From NCBI RefSeq assembly GCF_001469875.2, contig NZ_LOPW02000003.1, positions 31,973 through 95,972 of the forward strand: a stretch of 64,000 nt of DNA, written 5' to 3'. Below are positions 26,115 through 34,531 of this stretch, one piece after another (position 1 is the first letter of the stretch; each line of letters starts with the position of its first letter). The notes beneath the pieces were generated by a model. It made no database searches. It was given only the letters and a program-made list of their open reading frames with translations, and had not been told where the DNA came from. A program made the translations under genes and the position numbers. The DNA is from Haloferax marisrubri. Lineage in GTDB: Archaea > Halobacteriota > Halobacteria > Halobacteriales > Haloferacaceae.

Positions 26115-26825
26115 TTACTCGTCTCTGAGGTCGAACAGCCGCTGGTAATAGTGTGCGACAATATCGATGGCGGAAGAAACATCCCGTTCGGGGCTCTCTC
26201 GGACCCACTCGTCGTGGCGGGTTACGCCGACGACGAAATACTGCGCGAGGTTGTCGACGGTCTCGTCGTCGGCTGAGGGGGCCATCCGCGAGACTTTGAT
26301 GCGGTGAGCGCGGCGGGCGACGGTTTCCCACCCGTCGACTTCCTGTCCGTGGAGTCGCCAAAACCGGGTGTGGAGCGTCGCGTACTCCGGGTTTATGTCG
26401 AGTTCGGCACAGACGGTACCGAGGAGTTCTCGGACGTCCTGCCACCGCGGGTCGTCGTTGACGCCGGCCGACTCGGAGCGGTCGGGGACAGCGGAGACGA
26501 ACGCCTCGGGAGGCACGTCGTGTTCGAAACAGGCGTCGAAGGCGTCTCGGTTCTCGATTTCGTCTTGGAGGAACAGCGCGCGCATGAACAGTTCGCCGGC
26601 GCGTTCGGCGCACTCGTTCGGAACGTCGGGAAACTCGGCGACGAACGCCTCAGACATATGATGTTCTGCCCGCTCCGCGGCGGTCAACGCGGCGTCGAAA
26701 TCGCAGTTGAGGAGGTACGTCTCCCGCATGTCCTGAAAGTAAAACCCCCGAAGCAGCGTCTCTGCAACCTCGAACGCTCGGGTGGTGGGGGCAGAAATAT
26801 CGAGGGTGGGGAGGTTCTCCGTCAT
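26115..26825 (-). CDS. unknown helical protein
   Basis: A 236-residue acidic protein with no membrane segment. It is made mainly of helices with several tyrosines and histidines (LLRGFYFQDMRETYLLNCDFDAAL, ERAEHHMSEAFVAEF). I do not recognise the family. Its gene is somewhat lower in G+C than housekeeping neighbours. The all-helical pattern recalls repeat proteins or the Imm49-like gene at 5714, but I see no clear alignment between them. It is bounded by AT-rich gaps on both sides, so probably monocistronic. Confidence 0.6.
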   Translation of the reverse strand: MTENLPTLDISAPTTRAFEVAETLLRGFYFQDMRETYLLNCDFDAALTAAERAEHHMSEAFVAEFPDVPNECAERAGELFMRALFLQDEIENRDAFDACFEHDVPPEAFVSAVPDRSESAGVNDDPRWQDVRELLGTVCAELDINPEYATLHTRFWRLHGQEVDGWETVARRAHRIKVSRMAPSADDETVDNLAQYFVVGVTRHDEWVRESPERDVSSAIDIVAHYYQRLFDLRDE

Positions 26826-26931
26826 CGTCTTCAGGGCGAGTCGATATGAGACAATCTTCGGACCACTTCTAAACTGTTATGGTAACAGTATGACAAAATT
26901 TCCGTAAACACCAGTCACCGAGAGGGTTTAC

Positions 26932-27822
26932 TTATCGGACGCGACCGACGCCCTTGTCGAGGACGCGCGCGTTCGGGATGACGAACTCCGTATCGTCGGC
27001 TTCGACGTGTGTGACGAACATGTCGAACTCCTGAACGACGCCGCGGACCTCGCCGACGACGATTTCGTCGCCGATGCTGTACGGCTGGGTGAAAAGGAGG
27101 TACGTCCCCGCCGCCCCCGAGCGAAGGAGGTCGCGGAACGCGACGACGCCGAACACGATGAGTCCCAGCAGGTACGACGCGAGGAGGACGATGAGCGCGA
27201 GCGTGGCGACGCGGACCTGCGAGAGCGCGACGAGCGCGGCGAGAAAGAAGACCGTGTACTTGGCGAGCGCCGGCAGGACGCTCACCTGCGGGAGTTTGAC
27301 CGCGCGGAGTCGCTCGGCGACGAGGAGTTCGACCTTGTCGCCGACGACGACCCCGATGATGAGGACCAGAATGGCGATGAACAGTTGCGGCAGGATGGCG
27401 ATGACGAGCCCCCAGAACCGGTCGGCGTAGTTGACGCCGGCGAACGAGAGGGTGGCGAAGATGCTGATGCCGAGGACGAAATACCGCGTCAACCACGACA
27501 GGATTTCGACCGTCGAAGTGTCGAAATCGCGGGCGGTCCGCTCGAACGCGGTCCCCTCGATTGCCTCCGGGACGCCGACGCTGACGAGGAGACGATGGAC
27601 GAGCGTCCCCGCGACGTACGCGAGCACCAACCCGAGAAGGAGGATGGCGAGTACGCCGAGAAACCGGATGCCGGCGAATCGGACGATGTCGCCGACGACG
27701 CCGCCGACCGTCTGGAGCGGGGCGAGGGACGTGGACGTGAATACGGATGCAGACGTGGCTGTGGACGCTGACGCGGGACCGAGTGACGAGTGGATGAGGG
27801 ACGCCGAAGCGAACCCCGGCAT
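26932..27822 (-). CDS. MscS-like mechanosensitive channel domain protein, coupled to dacZ
   Basis: A 296-residue membrane protein with four to five helices. The C-terminal 60 residues carry the MscS beta-domain pattern (LFTQPYSIGDEIVVGEVRG, then VTHVEADDTEFVIPNA), cut short after the beta domain without the usual C-terminal alpha/beta part. The N-terminus is rich in Ser, Ala and Thr. Its ATG follows the dacZ stop by 1 nt, so the two are translationally coupled. Such proteins release solutes at low osmotic pressure. Because dacZ makes c-di-AMP, an osmotic control link is attractive but inferred. Confidence 0.85.
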   Translation of the reverse strand: MPGFASASLIHSSLGPASASTATSASVFTSTSLAPLQTVGGVVGDIVRFAGIRFLGVLAILLLGLVLAYVAGTLVHRLLVSVGVPEAIEGTAFERTARDFDTSTVEILSWLTRYFVLGISIFATLSFAGVNYADRFWGLVIAILPQLFIAILVLIIGVVVGDKVELLVAERLRAVKLPQVSVLPALAKYTVFFLAALVALSQVRVATLALIVLLASYLLGLIVFGVVAFRDLLRSGAAGTYLLFTQPYSIGDEIVVGEVRGVVQEFDMFVTHVEADDTEFVIPNARVLDKGVGRVR

Positions 27823-27823
27823 C

Positions 27824-28633
27824 TCAGTACGCCTCCGGGTCGATTTCGAGAATCATCTTGCCGCCTTTGAACGCCCGGACGAGGCCGTCGGACTCCGAGA
27901 GGACGATGGCCGTGGCGTTGGTGTCGCGGGTGATGGCTCCGCCGGCCATGTGGCGCGCCCCCAGCCCCTTCGGGATGTCGACGCCCTCCGCCGAGGGTTC
28001 GAGGTAGCGGTACGCCGAGACGATTTTCCCCGAGTCGGAGATGACGAACGCGCCGTCGAGCCGCGAGAACTCCTTGAGCATCACGTTGACGATGGGGTCG
28101 CCGACGTAGACGTGGGACTTCTCGAAGGGGTTGTACGAGAGCGGCCGCGACTTGTTCATCACCTTCCCCGCGTCGCCGACGATGAACAGCGCGCCGACGG
28201 GTTCGCCCTTCTGTCCTTTCTTGCCCAGTTCGATGGCCACCTCGAACACGTCGCGGATGACGCCGGGGTCCGCCCGGGAGTTCGCAAAGAGGTCGTAGAT
28301 GCCCGAGCGCATGTTCTCCTCGACGCGGACGCGGACGAGCGAGTCGGGGTCGCCGCCGAAGATTCCGACGTTGCAGGCGATGGTATCGCCGGCTTCGACG
28401 ATGCTCTGTTCCATCGCGCCCTCGACGCCGAAGCGGATGCGGTCCTTGACGTTCTGGAACTGCAGCGGCAGTTCCACGAACGTCTCGGCTTCGACCGTGT
28501 TCTCCGGCGCGATGACCACCGTCGGAACGTCCGTCTCGGCGAACTGCTCGTAGTGGGAGTGGCTCGGCGTGAACAGAAAGAGCCCATCGACGTCCGCCAC
28601 GAGGTCGCCCAATAATTCGGATAACGCCGCCAT
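27824..28633 (-). CDS. dacZ: diadenylate cyclase (DacZ-type DAC domain)
   Basis: A 269-residue cytoplasmic enzyme making cyclic di-AMP from two ATP. The DAC catalytic motifs are DGA at residues 193-195 (RLDGAFVISDSG) and RHMAG at 227-231 (GARHMAGGAIT). The N-terminal half is a separate domain as in archaeal DacZ, unlike bacterial DisA or CdaA. The Haloferax enzyme has been studied as DacZ, which is essential and level-sensitive (established knowledge from memory). It is first gene of a pair with the MscS-like channel gene. The start at 28633 follows a short AT-rich patch. Confidence 0.92.
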   Translation of the reverse strand: MAALSELLGDLVADVDGLFLFTPSHSHYEQFAETDVPTVVIAPENTVEAETFVELPLQFQNVKDRIRFGVEGAMEQSIVEAGDTIACNVGIFGGDPDSLVRVRVEENMRSGIYDLFANSRADPGVIRDVFEVAIELGKKGQKGEPVGALFIVGDAGKVMNKSRPLSYNPFEKSHVYVGDPIVNVMLKEFSRLDGAFVISDSGKIVSAYRYLEPSAEGVDIPKGLGARHMAGGAITRDTNATAIVLSESDGLVRAFKGGKMILEIDPEAY

Positions 28634-28748
28634 TGGTGGAGAGAGACACCGGGTGAGAAAAAGGGTTGTGTCGCGTCTGACGCGTGGCGTACGCGATTCG
28701 GCCGGTCGGAACCGGCGGTCGAGCGGGCCGAAAGCGACCGAGAGGCCG

Positions 28749-29111
28749 TTACTCGCCCAGAATCGGCGCTCTGAGCGCGGCGACCTCGTCGAGCACCGCG
28801 TCGGCGTCCTCCGGGGCGACGCCGTTTTCGTCGAGCGCGGCCGCGAGGTGCTCAGCGATGGCGTCGAAGTCCTCGCCCGAGAGGTCGAGGTGCTCGTGCG
28901 CCTCCCGCATGTCGGCCCCGTCGTACTCGACGGGCCCGCCCGCGACGGCGCTGATGAACTTGACCTGATGAGCGCGCTGTTCGACCATGTCGACGTCGTC
29001 GAAGTAGTGCGCGACCGAGTCGTCGGCGAGGACGCGGTCGTAGAAGTCCGAGACGACTGCTTCGACGGCGTCGCGGCCGCCGAGGCGAGCGTAGAGTGAC
29101 TGCGCAGGCAT
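28749..29111 (-). CDS. truncated haemoglobin
   Basis: A 120-residue 2-on-2 globin. It has the N-terminal YARLGGRDAVEAVVSDFYDRVLAD pattern, the VKFISAVAGGP turn and a proximal-His region in MREAHEHLDLS. Length and motif fit group I truncated globins, which bind O2 or NO. It stands alone between dacZ and the tRNA-Leu region. Confidence 0.88.
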   Translation of the reverse strand: MPAQSLYARLGGRDAVEAVVSDFYDRVLADDSVAHYFDDVDMVEQRAHQVKFISAVAGGPVEYDGADMREAHEHLDLSGEDFDAIAEHLAAALDENGVAPEDADAVLDEVAALRAPILGE

Positions 29112-29253
29112 TCGTCGGGAAGTTGAACGGCGCGGGCGTAAGGTTTCCTCCGAACGTATTCGGGGTGTTTAAGCGTGGGTCGGGGTCGAGATGGGAGTCA
29201 GAGTTGAGGCTCTATTTTGACTCCGTGCGGTTCGGAACTACCTGTTCGGCCGC

Positions 29254-29514
29254 TTACTGACTCAGCGGCTTTCCGTCCGCAAACGCAGCGAGGCCGAATT
29301 TATCCATATCTCCCTCTTCCATCTCGACTTCGACCCCTGCACCACGGATTGTTGCATCTTCCTCGAACCGCACATATACCCCGTCATCAAGCACGTCCAT
29401 GACTTTGACACGGGCCATCTGTTGCTCTTCGGTATCTATCGGAATGAGCCAGCTTTCTCCAGTCTCTGGAGCATCTTTGGCGTCGTCAGCACCGGGGATG
29501 AATGAGTCAACCAT
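29254..29514 (-). CDS. small acidic protein of unknown function
   Basis: An 86-residue acidic protein with alternating strands (WLIPIDTEEQQMARVKVMDVLDDGVYVRFEE, a beta-barrel-like pattern) and an acidic turn. The base composition is clearly lower in G+C than its neighbours. It sits between the globin gene and the tRNA-Leu with its extra 3'-end copies, so it may be a leftover of an integrated element. Family unknown. The 142 nt on its globin side hold nothing recognisable. Confidence 0.5.
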   Translation of the reverse strand: MVDSFIPGADDAKDAPETGESWLIPIDTEEQQMARVKVMDVLDDGVYVRFEEDATIRGAGVEVEMEEGDMDKFGLAAFADGKPLSQ

Positions 29515-29606
29515 TATACAACTTTGTGAAGTAGCTGGTGAATGTTAGATATTAGGGTGAAAGTCAGCACTACGCAGTTAGCCGCTACAGGCAAACGCGA
29601 AACACG

Positions 29607-29820
29607 GGGACAGGGTTCGAACCGCGGTCGCAACGCTCCGCGTTGCTCCCTGATTCGAACCCGTTCTGCTTGCATACACGTCTCTCACGGTGTTCGAGAC
29701 GGTATGCGCGGGACAGGGTTCGAACCGGGCCGAGACTCGCGGTGCTCGTCTCGTAGGGTTCGAACCTGTCTGCTCCCTCGCTCACTTCGTTCGCTTAGTG
29801 CGCGGGACAGGGTTCGAACC
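29607..29820. repeat. three copies of the tRNA-Leu 3' end (T-arm), spaced about 95-105 nt
   Basis: The 22 nt at the 3' end of the tRNA-Leu gene (29799-29820) recur exactly at 29705-29726, and their inner 17 nt recur at 29607-29623. Between the copies are palindromic cores (gcaacg/cgttgc at 29630-29646, cgagac/gtctcg at 29731-29753) and extra GTTCGAAC-type fragments at about 29653 and 29756. This is what attachment-site duplications after tRNA-targeted integration, or T-arm-related repeats, would leave. No integrase gene is nearby. Confidence 0.8.
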
Positions 29821-29881
29821 TGCGAAGGTCTACACCACAGCGTCCTAAGCGCTGCGCCTTTGGCCACTTGGCTACCCGCGC
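29799..29881 (-). tRNA. tRNA-Leu (anticodon UAG)
   Basis: 83 nt on the minus strand fold as a class II tRNA. The acceptor GCGCGGG pairs with CCCGCGC, and the anticodon stem CAGCG/CGCTG encloses CTTAGGA with anticodon TAG. There is a long variable arm and a T-loop GTTCGAAC. CCA is not encoded. Its 3' half is repeated downstream. Confidence 0.93.
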
Positions 29882-29987
29882 GCAATCGGGCGACACGCGC
29901 CCTTCGACCGCACATTTCCCGCAACGACATATAAACGTCACGAGGCCCCGCCGCGGGGATTATGCTCCCCCGGCCGTAACGACGACC

Positions 29988-30296
29988 ATGTACAGCGCCC
30001 GAGACCAGCGAGACAATCAGGAGTGGCTGGCCCGCATCGACGCCGCCGCCGACGGCCTCGAACTCGGTAGCGAGGCCCGCTCGTACGCCTCGGACATGTT
30101 TCTCACGCAGTTGCCCGACGAGGAGCGTTCGAAGCGGGCCGTCGCCGCCGCCAGCCTCTACGCCGGCGCGCTCATCGCCGGCGAGGAACGCTCGCAGACC
30201 GCCGTCGCCGAGTCGATGGACGTGTCGCGGCTCAGCATCCAACAGCGCTGGAAGGACCTCCTCCGGGAGGCAGGCTTTCGACCCCCGAGTTGGTAG
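29988..30296 (+). CDS. single cyclin-fold TFB-like protein
   Basis: A 102-residue protein whose body resembles one cyclin repeat of TFB: KRAVAAASLYAGALIAGEERSQTAVAESMDVSRLSIQQRW matches the TFIIB core repeat, with a helix-turn-helix. There is no zinc ribbon and no second repeat. Such one-repeat proteins may modulate transcription. The ATG at 29988 was chosen over the earlier in-frame start at 29868, which lies across the tRNA. A TATA-like CATATAAAC at about 29928-29938 precedes it. Confidence 0.78.
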   Translation: MYSARDQRDNQEWLARIDAAADGLELGSEARSYASDMFLTQLPDEERSKRAVAAASLYAGALIAGEERSQTAVAESMDVSRLSIQQRWKDLLREAGFRPPSW

Positions 30297-30300
30297 GCGC

Positions 30301-30507
30301 TCACTCCGAGGAGCGCGCGGGAGCCATCCGACGAGTCAGGACCGCGTAGGTCACCGCGATGGCGAGGATGCCGGCGACGATACCGGCCGGAATACCGACG
30401 AACAGCGAGAAGAAAACCCACCGAGCGGCCATCTCGGTGACGGCGATGCCGACGAGCACCGCGGCGACGACGCCGACGGCGAAACTGGCGAACAACGGGT
30501 GTCGCAT
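30301..30507 (-). CDS. small two-helix membrane protein
   Basis: A 68-residue protein with helices at about 7-25 and 31-55, a Gly/Ala/Val-rich pattern, and a short basic tail (LTRRMAPARSSE). Convergent with the TFB-like gene, 4 nt apart. Function unknown. Confidence 0.6.
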   Translation of the reverse strand: MRHPLFASFAVGVVAAVLVGIAVTEMAARWVFFSLFVGIPAGIVAGILAIAVTYAVLTRRMAPARSSE

Positions 30508-30536
30508 GGGCGGCGATACGACCGTGACCGTGAAAA

Positions 30537-31037
30537 CTATTCGTCGCTCGGGGGCGTCCGGCCGCGGCCCTCGCGGTCGGGCGTGAGGTTGCCGTGGCGG
30601 TCTATCTCCCCGGAGACGATGCGCGTCGAGGAGATGCGCTTGCCGTCCTCGGCGGGGACGTGCTCGACGACCTCGATACGGAGGGGCTTGAGGCCTTTCT
30701 CTTCGCGAATCTCGTTGACGCGCTCGCCGCCGCCCCGCGTCTCGGGCGAGACGATGAGCACGTCGAAGCCCTCCTCGGTCGCGATACCGGTCGGTTTGTC
30801 GAGTTCCCGGACCTCGAACTCGCGGCCGTACTCCTCGGCGAGCGGCCGGAGTTCGGCTTCGAGGTCGGCCTTGCGGTCGTCGAAGGGCCGGACGTAGCGG
30901 TCGACGTGTCGCGTCTTCGGCGCGAGTTCGTCACTCGTGAGTCCGACCGTGACATCACCCAACTCGAACGCCCGCTCGAACAGCGCGAGGTGTCCATCGT
31001 GGACAGGGTCGAACGTCCCGCCCAGCGCGACGTGCAT
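30537..31037 (-). CDS. coaD: phosphopantetheine adenylyltransferase (archaeal)
   Basis: A 166-residue nucleotidyltransferase of coenzyme A synthesis. It has the N-terminal GGTFDPVHDGH signature with the HxGH-type motif at residues 13-16, and the KRISSTRI motif (ISSTRI) near residues 138-144, which binds ATP. Archaeal members are distinct from bacterial CoaD, with a longer C-terminal tail. A TATA-like CTTAAG lies about 27 nt before the ATG, and a DtxR-like core lies just beyond it (31074-31087). Confidence 0.9.
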   Translation of the reverse strand: MHVALGGTFDPVHDGHLALFERAFELGDVTVGLTSDELAPKTRHVDRYVRPFDDRKADLEAELRPLAEEYGREFEVRELDKPTGIATEEGFDVLIVSPETRGGGERVNEIREEKGLKPLRIEVVEHVPAEDGKRISSTRIVSGEIDRHGNLTPDREGRGRTPPSDE

Positions 31038-31073
31038 ACTCTCGCGGTGGGTGCGGCGCGACTTAAGCGGGTC

Positions 31074-31087
31074 GGGTTAGCCTAACG
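31074..31087. promoter_or_regulatory. partial DtxR-like core upstream of coaD
   Basis: GGGTTAGCCTAACG contains the inner core (GGTTAGCCTAAC) of the DtxR consensus TTAGGTTAGCCTAACCTAA, about 10 nt upstream of the coaD TATA. The flanks do not match the full box, so whether an iron regulator binds here is doubtful. Confidence 0.3.
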
Positions 31088-31157
31088 GACCACGGCCCGA
31101 GGTGAGCGAGGAGCTACGAAGTCGGGTGAATCGCCGCAGAAGCCGGCAGACCGCGGG

Positions 31158-31622
31158 CTACTCCTCGCGGACCGTAATCGTGACCGGTTCGGTCTCGTCG
31201 CTGCGGTCGGTGCCGAGGTGCCGGTCGAGGTTGAACACGGCGTTCAACTGCGCCTGCACCTGGCCGGAGACGCCCTTCACGAGGTCGCTCGGCGCGATGG
31301 CGACGTACTCGTAGGGGTTGTTGCCCGCCCCGGAACTCTTCCGCTTGCGACGCTCGACCGTCTCGTCGTCGGCGAGTTCGGCCAGCGCCTCCCGCACCGT
31401 GCTGGGGTAGAGGCCGGTCCCCTCGGCGACTTCCTCGCTCGTCGAGTGAGGGTGCTGTCGGAGGTGGACGTAGATTCGCGCGCGCGTCTCGGTGTCGAGA
31501 ATCCACGCGAGCAGGTCAACCAACCCGTCGTCGAACTCGGAGACGGCGCAGTCGGCCGCGCCGCCCGAGTGGTCTTCGTCCGTCGACTCCGCGCTCCCCT
31601 CTGTGCTCTGGTCCGCAGACAT
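31158..31622 (-). CDS. winged-helix transcription regulator
   Basis: A 154-residue protein with a disordered acidic start of about 30 residues, followed by a winged helix: LLAWILDTETRARIYVHLRQHPHSTSEEVAEGTGLYPSTVREALAELADD. The wing contains a basic patch (VERRKRKSSGAG). The ATG at 31622 is preferred over the 31643 start because a TATA-like stretch lies at 31653-31664, about 36 nt away. Conserved in haloarchaea, with no known ligand. It lies 67 nt upstream of the gshA stop on the same strand. Confidence 0.78.
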   Translation of the reverse strand: MSADQSTEGSAESTDEDHSGGAADCAVSEFDDGLVDLLAWILDTETRARIYVHLRQHPHSTSEEVAEGTGLYPSTVREALAELADDETVERRKRKSSGAGNNPYEYVAIAPSDLVKGVSGQVQAQLNAVFNLDRHLGTDRSDETEPVTITVREE

Positions 31623-31689
31623 TTGTGCTACGGCAAAGGTCAAAACTGGGGCGCTAAAAAATGTTTCCTGTCGGTCGTCGGCGTGCGAC

Positions 31690-32766
31690 TCAGTCCAGCG
31701 TCAAGTGTTCGCACAGGGCGTCGAGCCCGGATTCCTCGTGAATCCGTCGCTGGATGACGGTGCCGGATTCGGCGTCGAAAAGCGACCGGAGGCCGTCGAC
31801 GCCGAGGCGCTCGGACTCGCTTTCGACGAACGATTCGAGGGTCACGACGCCCTCTGAGTCTGGGGCGATGAAGTCCGTGTCTCGCCCGTAGCGGGTGGCG
31901 CGCCACTTGTTCTCGTCGAGGAGTTCCCGGCGGACCGGCGTTCCCGACTCGCCGGACTCGTAGCGGTCGGCGAGGTCCAACACGAGCGCGTGGACGTACT
32001 CGACGAAGTCGGCGACGCGTTCGGGGTCGGTCTGAGCGTCGGGGGTGCGGATTTCGACCGTCCCGTGGCCGGTGTGGGGCCGTACGTCGTACCAGAGTTC
32101 GCCCCGGTCGTCTATCGAGCCGTACTCGACCATCCGGCGCTCGAAGCGCTGGAAGTCCTCGAAGTCGTCGAAGGCGGTCGGCATGCCGGTGTTCGGGAGG
32201 TTCTCGAACACCTTGGCGCGGGCGGAGGCGAGACCGGTGTCGAAGCCGTTCCAGAAGGGAGAGTTCGCGGAGAGCGCGAGCAGGGGCGCGAGATACCAGC
32301 GGAGTTCGTTGGCGACCCAGACGGCCTTGTCCGCGTCGTCGACGCCGACGTGGACGTGGAGGCCGGCGGTCGTGTTCCGGTGTTGCGGGTACTGAATCCG
32401 GTCGAGCTGCGCCTGATACCGGGGTTTGGTCGCGTGGTCGAGTTCGCGCCACTTGGCGGCGGGGTGGAGCCCGGCCGCGGCGATGCGGTAGCCGTGGTCC
32501 GCGGCGTGGTCGACGAGCGCCTCGCGGACCGTCTCGACGGCCGCGCCGGCCTCGTCGGGGTCCTCGATGAGCGGCGTCTGCGTCTCGATAGTGAATTTGA
32601 ACAGCTCGTGGTCGAGCCGTCCGGCGAGCGGTTCGGGAGGTTCCGGTCCGTAGACTAAGTCGTCGATACCCGAGGTGGGGCGGCCGTCGGCATCGACGAT
32701 GTAGAATTCCTCTTCGACGCCGAGCGTCCCCATTCGGTCGAAGGCATCCGCCGACCCTAGTTCCAT
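31690..32766 (-). CDS. gshA: glutamate-cysteine ligase (gamma-glutamylcysteine synthase)
   Basis: A 358-residue ATP-grasp-like GCS2 family enzyme that joins glutamate and cysteine to form gamma-glutamylcysteine, the main thiol of haloarchaea (established). Signature segments seen are [21 protein letters not shown]-like ETQT, and [40 protein letters not shown] catalytic Glu/His-rich cluster follows. The Haloferax enzyme has been studied as GshA. A TATA-like TTTTTAATTC at 32791-32800 predicts a leaderless transcript. Confidence 0.9.
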   Translation of the reverse strand: MELGSADAFDRMGTLGVEEEFYIVDADGRPTSGIDDLVYGPEPPEPLAGRLDHELFKFTIETQTPLIEDPDEAGAAVETVREALVDHAADHGYRIAAAGLHPAAKWRELDHATKPRYQAQLDRIQYPQHRNTTAGLHVHVGVDDADKAVWVANELRWYLAPLLALSANSPFWNGFDTGLASARAKVFENLPNTGMPTAFDDFEDFQRFERRMVEYGSIDDRGELWYDVRPHTGHGTVEIRTPDAQTDPERVADFVEYVHALVLDLADRYESGESGTPVRRELLDENKWRATRYGRDTDFIAPDSEGVVTLESFVESESERLGVDGLRSLFDAESGTVIQRRIHEESGLDALCEHLTLD

Positions 32767-32923
32767 CGCAACGGCGTAAGTTGCGCCGAATTAAAAACAC
32801 CGTGGGAGCCGGCGAACGCGTCGCACGACCGCGGGCAAGCGAATCGGGCGATAGTGACGACCGAAAATCAGGTCTGTCCGAACAGTCGTCGGACGGAGCG
32901 ATGACGGAACCGCCGGCGGCGGC

Positions 32924-33589
32924 CTACTTCGGCCGGGCGACGATACCGAGGTGGTCCGCGTGGAAGCGGTCGAGACGGGCGGTTTCGAGGAGTTCGTAGG
33001 CCGAGTCGAGTTCGGCGAGCACGTCGTCGAACACGTCGTCGGGCTCTGCGGTCACGTCCTCGCTCCGCGCCTTGACCGCCATCAGGAGTCGGCCGTCGTC
33101 GGCGAGGAACTGTCGGTTGCGGACGGCGACGGTCGCCTGCCCGCGGGTCGCCACGTCCATGACGAGGCAATCGATGCCGGATTCGACCACGTGCGCGTAG
33201 GATTCGGGGTCGCGCGCGTCCTTCAGGAGCGGAAAGAGATTGTCGCGGTCCTCGGCGACGCCGAGGAGGTCACGGACGGGGCGCGGCGCGAACTCCACGG
33301 CGTAGGTCGGCCCGGCGAAGTCGGCGACGTGCGAGACGGTCGTCCCCGAGGCGGCCCCGAGGTAGAGGACCGACTCGCCGCCGACGAGGCCGGTGTCCAT
33401 GCCGAGTTCGAGCATCGCGCCGAGCTTCGAGCGCCCGGCGTCCCACGCGCGCCAGCCGTCGGAATCGACGGGTTCGCCGTAGACCTGCGCGCCCCGCGTC
33501 GAGAGGCGCTCGCGGCCGCCGAACGGCCGGCGTTCGACGCCTTCGGGAAGGTCAGCATCGGCGTCGGCGGCTGAACTGTCGTCGCTCAT
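32924..33589 (-). CDS. flpA: fibrillarin, rRNA/tRNA 2'-O-methyltransferase
   Basis: A 221-residue SAM-dependent methyltransferase of the C/D-box RNP. It shows the SAM-binding strand VLYLGAASGTTVSHVADF, the following YAVEFAPRPVRDLL, and the catalytic-region VMDVATRGQATVAVRNRQ. The Asp- and Ala-rich N-terminus is a halophilic addition. The start overlaps the nop5 stop by 4 nt, so the two are translated together; with L7Ae they form the guide RNP. Confidence 0.94.
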   Translation of the reverse strand: MSDDSSAADADADLPEGVERRPFGGRERLSTRGAQVYGEPVDSDGWRAWDAGRSKLGAMLELGMDTGLVGGESVLYLGAASGTTVSHVADFAGPTYAVEFAPRPVRDLLGVAEDRDNLFPLLKDARDPESYAHVVESGIDCLVMDVATRGQATVAVRNRQFLADDGRLLMAVKARSEDVTAEPDDVFDDVLAELDSAYELLETARLDRFHADHLGIVARPK

Positions 33590-34428
33590 TCGTCGGCCTC
33601 CTCGTCGGCGCGGGCGCGAATCGTCTCCATCCGGTCGGCGAGTTCGGCGTGCAGGTCCGGCCGGTAGTCCCCCGAGTAGTGGTCCACGCGAGCGGCGATA
33701 GAGAGCTTCCCGGCGAGCGCGCGGGCGGCTGACCCGCGGTCTCCCGGACGCGTTCCGCGGACGTACTCGTGGGTGAAGATGACGCCGTGTTTGGGCGACG
33801 TGGCGCGGCCCTTCAGGTGCGCGAACAGGGCGTCTTCCGCCCCGAGCACTTGGACCGTTCCGCTCGGCTTCTTGGCGAGGCTTTCGAGGCCACCGGCCAG
33901 CGCGATGAGTCGCGCCGCGAGGACGGGCCCGGCCATCTCGGCGAGGTTCGGCGCGGTCGTGGGCGCGCGCTCCTCGATGAACGCCCGGAGGTCGTCGCGC
34001 TCGTCGAGCAGGTCCACCGCGCGGGTGGCGTAGGAGACGACGCGTTCTTCGGCGGCGGTCTTTGGGTCTCGTTCGGCGATGTCGCGGACGCCGTCGAGGC
34101 CGCGCGGGACCTCCTCGTAGAGCGTGCCGGCCCACTCGACGACCCGCTCGGCGAGTTCGTTCGCGGTCCGTTCGGCGTCGTCCATCGCGCGCACGGCGTG
34201 GGCGAGTTGCACGTCGTCGGCGCGCTCGCGCTCCGCGACGGCCTCGCTGGCGGCGGCGAGCGTCGCCGAGCGGAGTTTGGCGTAGTAGTCGGTCTCGTCG
34301 GCGGCGAACCCGGCGTCGACGGCCTCGGCCGGCCAGTCGGCGGGGGCGGGGGCGCGGCCCGTTCGGACTCGCGTCGCCCCGGATTCGGGGTCGTCGGGGT
34401 CCGCGCCGGCGAACCATGCGTCTGTCAT
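33586..34428 (-). CDS. nop5: Nop5 (Nop56/58-like) C/D-box RNP core protein
   Basis: A 280-residue protein with a coiled-coil centre and a Nop domain: LIALAGGLESLAKKPSGTVQVLGAEDALFAHLKGRATSPKHG is diagnostic. It joins fibrillarin to the guide RNA. The ATG at 34428 was chosen over the upstream in-frame start at 34464 because the family begins near ADAWFAG-like residues. First gene of the nop5-flpA pair. Confidence 0.93.
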   Translation of the reverse strand: MTDAWFAGADPDDPESGATRVRTGRAPAPADWPAEAVDAGFAADETDYYAKLRSATLAAASEAVAERERADDVQLAHAVRAMDDAERTANELAERVVEWAGTLYEEVPRGLDGVRDIAERDPKTAAEERVVSYATRAVDLLDERDDLRAFIEERAPTTAPNLAEMAGPVLAARLIALAGGLESLAKKPSGTVQVLGAEDALFAHLKGRATSPKHGVIFTHEYVRGTRPGDRGSAARALAGKLSIAARVDHYSGDYRPDLHAELADRMETIRARADEEADE

Positions 34429-34531
34429 ACTGGCGGATTGCGCCCCGTTCGGGTAAAAGGACACGGACCCGCGGGCGCGATTCCGCGTTCTGTGGTAAGT
34501 TTTAACACACCATGTCTCGTACGAATGTTCG

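Noticed and set aside
26115-26825. Second Imm49-like protein
   Set aside because: All-helical like the gene at 5714, but I could not align the C-terminal motif, so it is listed as unknown.
29542-29934. Open frame across the tRNA-Leu 3'-end copies
   Set aside because: It overlaps the tRNA and consists of repeated phrases from T-arm sequence; no protein family resembles it.
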